This document shows positions 42,688 to 55,200 of a DNA stretch of 64,000 nucleotides, one piece after another (position 1 is the stretch's first letter; the number at the start of each line of letters is the position of its first letter). The position numbers were made by a program, and so were the translations under genes. The notes under the pieces were generated by a model, which was not told the origin of the DNA, ran no database searches, and worked only from the letters and a program-made list of their open reading frames with translations. This DNA comes from Lytechinus variegatus (taxonomy: Eukaryota; Echinodermata; Echinoidea; Temnopleuroida; Toxopneustidae): NCBI RefSeq assembly GCF_018143015.1, contig NC_054751.1, positions 32,006,347-32,070,346 on the forward strand, given 5' to 3'.

Positions 42688-44197
42688 ATGTTTTAGACGA
42701 CAAAGCATCATTACCAACCCAAATTGGTATTTTCATCTTAACTTTATTAAAATGGCTTCCTTGGAAGATTAAAAATTGAAGTATTTTGAGATCTCTGCTA
42801 TTTGTGTAAGCAGTAGCCCACCCCCTCTCCCACAAGAATTAACAGAAATCTTGTTTGCTCTTCACACAAGTGGCTAATTGTGAGATACATATGTACAAGA
42901 CTTTGTATTTTACATGTATGTTTCACTTTCAGCCATTCTTGAACTAATTTGGCTCAAACAAATGCCCTGTGTTCAAAATGATAGGATCTAAAGTCATAAT
43001 CCCAGCTAACAAAGCAATTAAAGACTACATGTATATTCAAACCTAAAACGACTAGAAGTTTGAAAGATCTTTAGAAGCAACATATATTAAAAAACATTTT
43101 GGTTTCATTTAAAATTAACTGCTTTCAAACCCATTTGCTTTAAAAATACGCAAATTTTGCAACCCACAAAAATGGGTTATATTGAGCTCACTACTAGCCA
43201 GAATTATGAAATGTCATATGTAAACATAGCTGTGATATGCTTGTTCATGTATGTAGAAAGGGGTGATTTTTTGCGTTTCAGATGTCCTCTATTAAAATTT
43301 TAAGAACAATTTGCACAGAGAAATAGCATTGAAAATACTTTCCACTTGTTTATACAGTTCTAGTATGTATCAATGGGCTATCTATGGCCAATATTAGTAT
43401 GTGATTTTTGGGGAATATCTTTCCCCACGTTTTTGCATTATTTAGCAAGTGTGACTTAAACAGCAGTCATACTCAAATAGGAAGGAAATCAAGAAATTCC
43501 TAAATATAATGTACGGTCTAGAGCGGCAGATTTCAATCACTTTATTTCCAAAGATATTTTTCTGTGCAAATTGTTCTTAAACATTCAAATTTGTAATCTG
43601 TAATTGACTCGAAAATAAACATGAATTTCTTTGTTAATACTTGACACATGACATCCAAGAATCCTAATCGGTGAGTAGCGCAATAATACTTGTTTTTGTG
43701 GTTTAAAATGTTGCTTTTAATAATCAATACATGACTGATAAGCCATGAAACTGGGCATACTTGGAGTTGCTTATGAACTTTCTATTGCCATTTGATTATA
43801 TTTAATAAGGATTTTGAATATCCAAAGCACCAACTCTTTCACTAGCGATTGAACAAAAAGCTAAATGCAATGTTATTTTCAAGCAAAATAATATATAATT
43901 TGTAACAATCAAAATGCTCACACCAGAAATTAATATAGAATGAAGCTGATAAACTCTTTATTGTGCATTTATGCAATACAATCATCTTCGAATAAATTCT
44001 TAAAGTAATAACAAGAATAAATGTGTAGTGGGAGGAATCTTCAAACAACATGAATACACAGTTCATAGCAAGGTTCCATTCACAAAATATGTATCACTTC
44101 CCTTTTGAGGAAAAAAAAGTCTAAGTCTGGAGTGGAAAATACAGTTTAGAAAATATTGGACCATACCATTTGGGAGCATATTAGGAAAGTGATTTTT

Positions 44198-44775
44198 AAA
44201 GGGATGGTCTTTGCTGAAATATATATCTAAATAGAATAAAATTCAGAGCAAAATGCTAAAAATTTCATCAAAATCAGATAACAAATAATGAAGTCATTGA
44301 ATTTAAAGTTTTATTAATATTTTGTGAAAACAGTTAAATGCATATCAACATGAATGTTCATTAGATGGGCTGATGTCACATCCCCACTTTCCCTTTTCTT
44401 ATGTTATTGCATGAAATCATAAATGTGTCATTTCTCCATACATGTGTAAATGTGTTCCATTGTGATGAAATAAGTTACAGCAATAAATAACTAATGCACT
44501 TAATCAGATGTCAATCCAATTGTTTTAGTACTTGGTAGAAAATTTTTGAAAAAAAAACCCTGATTTCATACAATGAAATACAAAGTACAAGTGGGGATAT
44601 GACATCATCAGCCCACCTAATGAATATTCATGAAGACATGCCTCAAACTGTTTCAACGGAATAATGCAAATCTTCAAAATTCAATATCTGTTATTTGTTA
44701 CCCAATTTCAATGAAATTTTCAGCATTTCGCTCTGTGAATTTTACTCTAGCCTGGAGTCCCTGGACTATCCCTTT
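44198..44775. mobile_element. Foldback TIR element AAAGGGAT, about 578 bp (copy A)
   Basis: Left end AAAGGGATGGTC, right end GACTATCCCTTT. The arms share ATTTCATCAAAATCAGATAA / AACAAATAA and AATGAATATTCAT near a GATGGGCTGATG word. A related, diverged element is at 57,555-58,152. Confidence 0.8.
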
Positions 44776-45134
44776 GATAATTATTTTCCAAACTGTATAT
44801 TAACAGGCAAAAAAATATTTCATCTCAGGGATTACTTTTAACAACCTAAATGTAATGCCGACATTTTTTAAATTATTTCCCAGGGCTCTTTTAAACAGTT
44901 CACTTTTCAGGAACAAAAAATGGCCACAACCCCCCACATACTTTTTTCTTATATCTCAATATATGCAAATTGGAATTGACATCAAGACATTTTGCTATCA
45001 TTATCAACAGCTTAGAGAGGTCCAGTGACTATGTGTACCTAATTAGAAAATATTTTACTGTAAACAGACGGGGTTGACTCAAATGGATTGAAAAGATTGC
45101 AACCAGGAATCCAACATGAGGTGTGTCAATTATC

Positions 45135-45698
45135 CGGAGGGGCCACTTACATTGACGAGTGGATACCATGCGCGACCAAAAAAACACGTAAAAAGGATGT
45201 CTTTTTCACGATAGGGCACGTTACGTACGTAACGTGATAAGGGTGTCAAAAACACAAAAATGATGAAAAAAGGGTATCTATTTCGCTAGGAAAATTACGT
45301 GTTTAGGGTCGAATTTGCAGGGATGATAAAACAAAATTCAAAAGTTTTATAAAGGATGTCCTTTTTGCCCCAACACTTCGTGTTTAGAGTCCGATTTGCG
45401 CGATAGAAGATGAGGTCTTACTAAACCAAATAAACGACCGAAGGACCCGTAACAATAAAACATTCCTGTACTTGTTTAGGGGTTCATTTCAGGGAATATT
45501 TGCCAAGAGTATATCGTTTTGTTTCCAATACTTGTTAAGGGTAGGGTTTCACACGCCAATACTTGTTAAGGGGTGCATTTTCAGAATATGGAAATTACGT
45601 GTTTAGTAGTGTCAGTGTTTAGGGTGCTTTTCGAGACCCCATGGTCGCGTATGGTATCCACTTGTGAATGGAAGTGCCCCCCCCCCCCCCCCCCCGGG
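45135..45698. mobile_element. TIR element with 10-bp target duplication, 564 bp
   Basis: Flanked by GTCAATTATC at 45,125-45,134 and again at 45,699-45,708. The ends are inverted: GGGGCCACTTACATTGACG... and, reverse complemented, GGGGCACTTCCATTCAC, both followed by AAGTGGATACCAT or AGTGGATACCATGCGCGACC. A 20-nt C run lies at the right end, and internal words TTACGTGTTTAG/ACTTGTTTAGGG recur. Target-site length suggests hAT-like mobilisation (inference). Confidence 0.85.
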
Positions 45699-46379
45699 GT
45701 CAATTATCTACATGTACTTTGCTTAATTCAAAACCTTCTGTTTCAAAGGCGAGAGTCAAAACCACCAGACAACACTGCTCCACAAATTTAGTAGTCACAT
45801 GATATACGAATGAGAATAATTGCCTGGGCTTCAGCAAGGGGCAGCATGACCCCCCCCCCCATCCACTTAACAACATGTACATGATTATAATTTTTCCTTT
45901 CATTTTCAAACCAATCCCCATAAACATCAAAAAGGAAATGAATTATCAGTCCAAGTTGATGCAAAAGCTGCATCAATAAACCTAGCCGGCCCCCAAAATT
46001 CAATCAATTTTTAAAAAATCAAAGAAAGTATAATTGTACCATAAGTACATGTATGTACAATAAACATGTATTGTATTTATTACAAATTGCACAATGAATA
46101 TTGAAATTAACTTCAAATCTACTGATCAATCTGTATGCAAATTATGTGTTTAATACAAATATCAAATAAGCACATAATTTACAGAGTGGGTGTGAATGAA
46201 TAGTATGAATGAAAATAATACACATAACTGATGAGAGCATTACATAATATTACTAATAATAGCTGGATTTATAACTATAAGGAGCTTTTTGCCTGAGGAT
46301 ACAAAGCACTGCTGTTATTACCCTGGCTTTAGATGCACTGCCTAGAAAGGTGCTCACAAGCATTACAGGAATTTCTTTC

Positions 46380-46512
46380 TAATAATTATCCATTCACCTA
46401 ATCTGGGTTGAGAGTGGCACAATGTGGGTAAATATCTTGCTTAACAAAAACACACCATGGCCCTCAGATTAAAAGACAGGTCATAACCACTAGACCATCT
46501 TGCCCCCACTTT
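46380..46512 (-). repeat. tRNA-derived SINE relic (same family as 1,733)
   Basis: Minus strand reads GGGGGCAAGATGGTCTAGTG then GTTATGACC, a tRNA-like A-box region. It is followed by the shared body (CTGGGTTGAGAGTGGCACAATGTG on plus, split in two words). Degenerate. Confidence 0.5.
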
Positions 46513-47473
46513 TAGTATGAATGACCTTTGGCACACTTTTGTTTGGACTGTTAACACGTTAAGATGATAACAAGTGTGTTCATTGGTAATTACATGTATT
46601 CTAATGTCTATGAAGCAAAACAATGTGTAATATGTGTTTTATAAAGAAGGACATGGATTCCATCTCATAATAATGACAGGTCAATAGAGCTAGTAGTACC
46701 ATACATAAGGAAAATTTTCTGACAGCTAAATTAATAAATGAATGACTGTTCAAATTTTAGAGATCATTTGATTAGGGTCCATATTACATGTACCAGCTTA
46801 AAGTACCTATAGATCATCATGATGATTACATGTACGTACATGACTATTGGAAGGTCCTTTCAAGATTTTCCATGAATTTAGGAAATTTCATGACAATATC
46901 AAAGTATATACATGTAAACTTATGAAGTTCGGTCATTCTAAAGAAAGACTTATATCAATTCATTGCCGTACCGTACTCTTAACCACTCACTAGCTACATG
47001 TACTAGTTTACTAGCATTGCACTGCCACTATTGCATGGTTTCTGTGACATTTAATCTTGACAATGGCCTGAAGAGCTGTACAAAATGCTTCTACATGTAT
47101 GCTAGCTAGTATGGCCAGCAATGTTTTGGCTATATGCAAGCTAATTTGTTATCGCAACTTCGTTTGTGAAAAGCTGGGAGTTTTATACAGTTTCTTGCAA
47201 TTTACCGGTACACAAGACAGGTGGTCCTTTTCTTTGTGGCTAAAACACACTGATTCTCCATCAATTTGATTCCTATCAGCTACGGTTGAATATTATTAGT
47301 AATGGTTTGATCACTTTTATCTAGGGACATGTTTACAAAGAATGTTTCAATTAAACTCTGATGAATGGAAAAAAATATCACACCCACCCCAATAATGTCA
47401 TAAAAAAAGCATACAACAAAAGCGGTGTACCATATTCCTTTGAACATACATAGATAAAATGCCAGAGGTAACA

Positions 47474-49218
47474 CTAATCACCTCGAGCTACATTTCCTTC
47501 TTCTTCAGCTGGGTTTGTACCATCTGAATCTCCTGTGATTTCTTTATGACATAGAGGGCAGTAGTCTTGAACATAAAGCCATTTTCTAAGACATGTGGGA
47601 TGGAAGAGGTGTTGGCAAGGAGTAATACATGCGCTAATGAGTTCTTGATAGCATATCGCACAAACATCATTGTGGCTAGCAAGCATATCTGCACTAGCCT
47701 GCTCCATGGATTTTATCTTCTGCACGGCCAGACGTCTGTTCTTAAATTTCTTCCATCCATCTTTTCCCAGCTGGAAGATATTGAAATAGGCATGGATGCA
47801 GATCATGAAGGCTCTTATGATTCCACGAGATTCAAATACAAATATCCAAGCTCCATTCACAAAGAGAAAAATGCCGGAGATGAACTCGATAGTGCTACCC
47901 GTTGCTTTGACATAGTAGACATAATCATCCAGTTGTTCCCAGAAGGTGTCGCCCTGAGTGTCGATGAAGAAGAGGATGTAGACAATGAGTGTTACAATGA
48001 CCTTCACAATAAGCTCCAAGCAGAAAGCGGTAAGTGCGAGCATCCACGTTCCAATTGGGTTGGATGTCCATAGGTAGAAAATAAACCAGATTGGAAGTAC
48101 AGTAAGCAATGCCACCATAGTTAGAGCTCTGGCATGCTTCTCACGATGAACGATGTGTGATGTTGATAGCTGCATCATTGTCCCATGGAGCATAGTGTGT
48201 ATAAAGTGAAGGATAGCAGTACTCAACAAGCCCATGTTCCTTCCGAGCCTTATGAGTCTGTTCTCGGGTGAGAGGTCAGGCAAACCAGTTTGTAAAGCGA
48301 GGATGAAGAACAAAACTGAGGCAAGAGTACCAATGTTCTCTCCTCCATCACGGTCCCCACCTAGAAATAACCGAGTCAAATGTCCAATTCCATTTGCTAT
48401 AGGTGACAATGTTGCACTGAGCCCTAACACTGCAATCATAGTACTGCAACTTTCAGTAGCAAGTTCTGACAAGGCTGCAGATAATACTGTTCTATTGTTG
48501 GGAACATCCTCAGATGGGCTAGCACTCATGGGACTATAGTGATACTGGAGAACTAATCTGCCTACATGAAGCCCAAATCTTGTTAGCCAAAATAGTCTTA
48601 GTACTGTTGGCACTTGTAACTTCATCCACTGATTTTCCACCATCACCTGAATTCCAAATTCCATATAAATGCTTTGGAATGCCCTTGCAATGGCACGAAT
48701 ATTTTTTAAATAGTAATGCACAAAGTAAAAAAAACTCCACACCATGTCAAGTAGCAGGATAGGTAAGATCGGGCAGAGTCCATAGAAGGTTTGGACAAGA
48801 AGGGTTGCTGAATCTGGTGAGAGTACTGGAAAGGTATTCAAGAACAGGTAGAGGAACACGGGAGAGACAAGGCAGAACCACACTGGAAGTACAGGAGCAT
48901 CAGATTGTGCGTTCCTTAAAGAATGAAGCATTGGTGTCTTGGTGACGACAAAGCTGTACATGAGCTGGATGCAGAGATAGAAGAGGAATTCATCACTGGA
49001 CATGATGTCTAATGTGCTCACCTTCCACTCATCTCCAAAGGATGAGATGACAGTCTGGTTGGAGTGTAGCATGGTGACGTTCTCCATCCCAAGTTTCTGG
49101 AGGAAGATACCATTCCACCACTGAGATGTCTTCAGTGCTGCCATGAAAACCATCAATGTATAACAAATCTTCAGGGTTGATGCTGTTAGAAAGAACATCA
49201 TCCCACAAATCAGCAGAG
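47474..49218 (-). CDS. TRC8-like gene exon 2 (transmembrane and RING)
   Basis: A 1,745-nt exon after acceptor CTTCATAG. It begins (A)LLICGMMFFLTASTLKICYT and ends at TAG 47,474-47,476. The open frame runs about 50 nt further upstream (MVNTGILILS), but that part is intron: the acceptor AG at 49,219-49,220 restores the family reading. Confidence 0.92.
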
Positions 49219-52200
49219 CTATGAAGATAAATGAAAATAAAGATAGAATTAGGATACCAGTATTTACCAAAGAAGTGTTATGAAGTATATATTTAACTTC
49301 CTGTTATCCTTTCAGTCATTCACCCTCACTTGTTTACAAACTCCCCCAATAGGGCCGTCTGCACCATCCTGAGTTTTCAAATTAGCGCGCTATTTCTGAT
49401 CCGGCAAATTATCCCGATCTGAAAAATCTCGAGATTGTTTGTAATGCAGATGCAATTATCGCGCTACATGTAGTTCGTAGGATTAATCTCGAGACTGCAA
49501 TCCCAAGTCAACTTGGGTTTATTTGCAAAATAGCGCGCTATTTACGAATTATCCCGCTAATTCGTAGGTGCAGACGCACTCGGGATTGGACTTGGGTTAA
49601 TTTATTCATTACCTTCAGTCCATAATGCAATTTGCATTCCATTTCCGCCTTGGTCAAAACATAAACACATCGCGATTGTACCGAACGCATGCGAAAGTCA
49701 ACTTTATCGCGAATAGCGTTCATCAATTCCCCAATTAGCAACGGTGGTGTCCCCCCCCCCCCAGCCCCCCGGTGAATGGATTTTGGGAGAGACCAGACCG
49801 ATGGGGGAGGCGCTCATTATCGATGATGGTCATAGTCAATAACAATATTGACAGCAGTGTCGTCTTATTCCTTCGCAAAATGTGAGCAAATAGCATTTGT
49901 TTCCTCCTCTCTCTCTCCCCCTCTGTTGTTGCCTCCTCCACCATCATATTAAACGAAGAATACTTCACTCGCTTATAATTATAGCGCGGCTGAGCTGAGA
50001 GGATTGTTGCATAACAACGGTCGAAAGTGCTAGTGAAAAGAGTACATGTACTTGATTGCATATCGCGGGAAGTTATTCAAAAACTCGGGCCGTTGAAACT
50101 AAAAGATCGAAAGTGCGCATGCTCGGAATATCGGGCTTGTTGCCTTGCTCGAGCAAGAATCGCTCTTCTTGCGATGGTGGAGACTGGGTTTCTTGAATCT
50201 CGAGATTACTCGCGAAGAGGGCTGATCGGGCTAAAATCTTGAGATTGAGCAAACTCGAGATGGTGAAGCAGCGCCTAATGTCATCTAAGAATCCCAAACC
50301 CCCAATACCATTCAACTCCTAATCCTTGACCATAAAAAAAAACAACCCTCGGTGACCTCAGCCAACTTTATGGAAGAAGTATGACTCACACTGCCAGCCC
50401 CAGTCACTTGCACATAGCATCACCACACCCCTTATACCAGAGAAAATTTGATAGACAGTTACCTGTAGACCAATCAGAACAAGTTTAGATCACTCCCACC
50501 TTAAATAGTTATAACCCCAAAACAAATGACATAAATAAGACTTCTTGATTATTAGAGAGATAAAATACAGAAGAATACTAGACCAACACTCATCCATATA
50601 GACTGACTGACTTAAAGACTTAGACGTCCATCGAATATTATTTTAACTTCACTCTGAATCTCAATCTGATACTCCTAAATTATTCATCGTCTCCTATTAC
50701 ATGTACATCCAAATCTTCATGTACTTCAAACTGTAGCTGAATACTGATGATTAAATACCCAGTGATTTGAACTGTATAACTTTCTCCATGTTCTTCATTA
50801 TGCTTCCCTTCAATTACCGATCCCAACATAACAGGAACCCTTCACTTGATATACTTTAAAGTTTAAACAAAGAAATAATTTCCTTTAATGTTAGTAATGT
50901 ACATAAGTACAGTTTGGATAAAAAATAATGAGCTAAAAACAATTTTCGAATTCCATCAAATCTGTACTATGCTAATATGATAGAACTAACTTTGGTCTCC
51001 CATCTATGCAATATTTAAATATCGTTTGACAATTCACTTTCAAAGATCATATCACTTTACTTATTGTGACAGAACTATTAAAGTGACAGTTGATGATAAT
51101 ATGCAGCATTGTCATTACTAAATTCCAATGTACTCCCATTGGCATAGTAATAACCAACATAATCAGGAACAAAGTCTAGGAGGAGTTGGTGCGTAAAGGC
51201 ACTTACATGTACTAACCAAGGCAAAAAGCTATAGTACAGTGTATACCGGTACTTGAGCCAACATTGGAACATCGAAATGCACCTCGAGCGGGCTTGTCAG
51301 GATAACGTACTTAATACAGGGCAGGAGAGGTGGTCTTGCACAATTTCCTAAGAACTTTTCTTTCCTTTCTTTCTTTTACACATTTTACACATTCCCAGCA
51401 TTTATATTGCACCATATTTCTCTTAAAAACATTCATAGGCGCAAGCTCATCCAATTACACAACTTCTGCAATAAGTGAGAATTTGAAAAAACAATTTGAA
51501 GTGGTCAATGTTATCGATTTCACGGAGTGAAGAACTTCATTCAAGAAGGGAAAGAAAGGGAGGATTCTAGACTGGTGCTTATATACAAGCTGCACCTCAA
51601 TCTTGTCAGCTTCCCAGTGGAAGAATACATCACCCCACTAAACTGGATCAACAAGAACTTGACCGCTGCAACAAGGGAATGGCTACTAGCTACCACACTG
51701 CAGGACTGAGCACTATTATGTTTAATATGCTTGAAGCCTTGGGCCCTTGGTGATAAGCTCTTAGTTTTTTAAGGGGCCCACACCATATGTATCAATGCTT
51801 GATTTAATTGTACACATTGCAAATATGATCTAGGGTGACCATAATTTGCGCAGATTTTAAAAATCGTCATAAAGTTGATTTTCAATCAAAAATTTCTCAC
51901 AGCTCACACAAAATTAATCAAAAATAAAAATACCAAAGGGAAAGCAAGATCAAAAAGTCAAATTCGCTTGACGGAATTGTAAATTCCAAGACGATCGACT
52001 AGTGCGCGCTTGGCTGAAAGTCTCCTAAAAAAATGTGACCTTAATTTGTGCATTGATCGTTTTGCAAGGCTTTAGAAAAGAAATCAAGCAAAGGTAAGAT
52101 AATTATATCAGATGGAAGTAAATATGCAATAAATTTGGTTGGTATCACATTTTACTTACTTATTTGGAGACCTCAGCTTGCAAAATGGTGATTTCTTGAT

Positions 52201-55200
52201 GCCTGAACTGTGAAAGTCAGAATTTCTCCGAGCGGACACAAAAGGCAACAATATTTGCCTATGTTTTGCCAATGTTTTGAGACCCTACCTTCAAGAAACT
52301 CACTACATGTATTCTTGGGTAATATTAAGTTGCTCTTTCTGTTGGCGATTTTAGTTTTTCAAAATATTAGATATTGAGGTATTCGATCGTGCGCAAAATT
52401 AGGCAACGTGCGAATTAAGCCTTTGGCTTAGGTCACACTACCATACATTTTTATTATTTTTACACATGAAGGTGGAATAAATGAAATGCAAAATGAATTG
52501 AAATGACTTGAATGATCATCAATCCTTCTTTATAGAACGTTAATAAGCCAAAGAGTGCCACACTTATTTTGCCACACATGGAGATGTAACGGAGAACAAC
52601 CTGTTGAGTTGTTCATTGAATGAGTGCCTCGCGCTGCAATACATGTGAGTGGAAGCTGGGGAAGAGGGTTACTGCGGCAGCCCGAACACATACTGTCTGA
52701 AGACGTGTCAAGCCAAGCCCAAGGTCCCCCGGGCAAGGGAAGAGGGTCGAGGGTAGTGAGTTCTGAGCTGAGAAGGGAGGTTATCACTTTAGACTCAAGA
52801 GTCAAGGCATTATCATGATATTGGGAACCACCGTTCACTTCATACAGCAGCGCTTTATTCAGTCCCGGGGGGGGGGGGGGTTGGCACTCAGTATATAATG
52901 CATATTGGGTATGTGCCGCGGAGGGGACCCCCATTTTTACACTCAACTTTCCGTTCCAAGGCATAGCATTTTTGTCTCATTGAGAAAAAGAACCAAAATA
53001 GCCGCTCCAAGGCATAGCATTTTCTTCTTATCGACAAAAAAAAGAAGAAATCCGCTCCAAAGCTTCGCATATTTTTCGTTACGCCGTTTCGATCGCGTAT
53101 CGCATTGGTCTGCTACAATGAGTCGCAATTTTGGTGAAAAGCAGAGCTCACCCGGCGGAGGCCACTCTAGCTGCATGACCGTTCCATAGGGATGCATATG
53201 CTGGTGATCCGTTCCAAGGACCCCCGTTTTCACAAACATTTGTCGTTCCGAAGCCCGATCCGAAGCCCGATCCGAGGACCCTCCTTTTTACAATAAGTAA
53301 AAGTATTTCAGTATTCATGAAAATATTGGCAAAAGATCGGCAAATTTGTCACCGCTAGCGCCTGTTTGGAAGAAATCAACAAGCATCACGATATTACCAT
53401 TTTGCAAGCAGAAATCATCAAAAATGTGAATTAAATGTGTTACTAACCGATTCCATATAGCATTTTGTCATCAATCTGATATAAATATTTCACTTTTTGA
53501 GCTTGAGTTTTTGTTTAAATCTCCACAAAAGCTTTGGTGCGCGAAGTTAGGTCACACTTTTTCTGAACGTTTTTCCAGCACAGCCCACATTCGCCGATCG
53601 GATTTTGAGATTGCGATACTGGCGAAACCCCTTAACCTACTTTACATTTCCGTCCATGATAGTTTATGATCTTGCCGTCAATGTGGTAATTATTTCTTGA
53701 ATTGGTTTTGTATAAATTATGAATATTTTGTGAACAAAATTAAGCCTGATGAATATTTTTGAAAAGTGCGCGAAGTTTGGACACCCCATCAAGCATACAC
53801 AAGTGGGCATTATCGTGATATAGGGAACCACCGTTCACTTCATACAGCAGCGCTTTATTCAGTCACACGCACGGTTCCCTATTTCCACCTCCATTCACTT
53901 TGTACACAAGTGCGCGTACACAAATCTTTAATCTACGAGCACCCATGGGTTCATATCGTCTCGCGAGTGAAGGATTATCAGTCATACGCACGCGACACAC
54001 CACTACACTTCGAAAATACAGTGGGCTTTTGCCCACATAAACTATTATGTATAAATAAATATTCCACATCCTGCTATGACACTTACCGAATCATTTAGAT
54101 CCTTCCGTGACTTCTCCTTGAAGTTTCTTTCTAAAAATATGTATATTTTCTTGATCTTTAGTGAAGATTTTACGGAGATAGAAATCAGTCAGCGTTGATA
54201 TCAATTTTCTCCTGAAGAGGGCGCGCGATTTATATTCATATCAAAGACACGACAAGGGAAAGAATAGGCACCTACACTATTTTACACGCATATCGACGCA
54301 AGGCATTACGCAAAGTCCGTAAAGTGTCCAATCTTTTCATTGTATAGACTTTGGTATACCGTATACGTATTATTGACGTTCGTCAAAGCTTGTACTGCTG
54401 GTTTCTTTCCAGGCACGTATATTATTTTCATTTTTTTTTTATCAGTCATCTTTTTAAATTAATGCAAATGAGTGTTATCATCACCAATAATAATCATTAA
54501 TTATGTTTTTTGAAGGCATTTCATGAATTGGTGCCCATAATTAGTAAATTAATCATGAGGATTGCGCATTCAAAGAATTTAGATACAGTTATAAAATTAC
54601 CGAGGAGCTGAATCAAGGTTGTGAAATTATTAGCGCCACCAACGGGCTTCCTTGTATTTCCGTGGAAGAGACAAGCGAAGTCACTTTCGAGGCCGAGGTA
54701 AGCAAAATGTGCTTTTTTTATCGGATTATTATTTTATTATTATTGTTATATTCAACAAACTCTTGCTACTTACCGGCAAGAGCCCCGGTGCGTAGCGAGA
54801 AGGAGCTTCGGCAAATATTACTTCAGCAATGAAGCGATGTTTGCCGACTACTTCGAAATCCAGGGTCAAACACGGTCTATTGTACGAGGTTAGTACATAC
54901 TAACCTCGTACAATGTGTGAGTGATCTACGAGTGGTTCCCAAAACCATGATTTGGCCCACAAGTGCGCGTACACAAATCTACGAGTGGTTCCCAAAACCA
55001 CGATTTGGCCAGAGTCAAGATAGAACTTAGACTAATATCTAGGTACCGTAGTTACACTTACCGGCTAAATGGACAACAGTAGAAAGTACAGAATCCGAGT
55101 ACCCAGCATCATCGTCAACAACGTATCTGAAGAGATTTAACCGCCCGGAGCACAGGGCGTCCAAGACCAGCAACAGTGGTACCCGAATCAGGGGTCCATA

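Larger units (their letters stand above)
35317..47473. other. 12-kb gene-free region: 3' UTR plus intergenic repeats
   Basis: AT-rich, no convincing exon. The first part is probably the 3' UTR of the novel gene; the first AATAAA I notice is at 37,135-37,140. It then holds a diverged tandem block (37,540-38,265), TIR elements at 41,273, 42,216, 44,198 and 45,135, and a tRNA-like SINE relic near 46,400. Confidence 0.6.

Noticed and set aside
52530-53239. Several 90-144-residue open frames
   Set aside because: They overlap known repeats (GGGAACCAC copy and poly-G-headed repeat) and poly-G translation gives the Pro/Gly runs.
54600-54705. Possible 5' exon on the plus strand ending GAG|GTAAGC
   Set aside because: A good donor-like word, but no downstream plus-strand coding exon is visible within the next 9 kb, so it cannot be supported.
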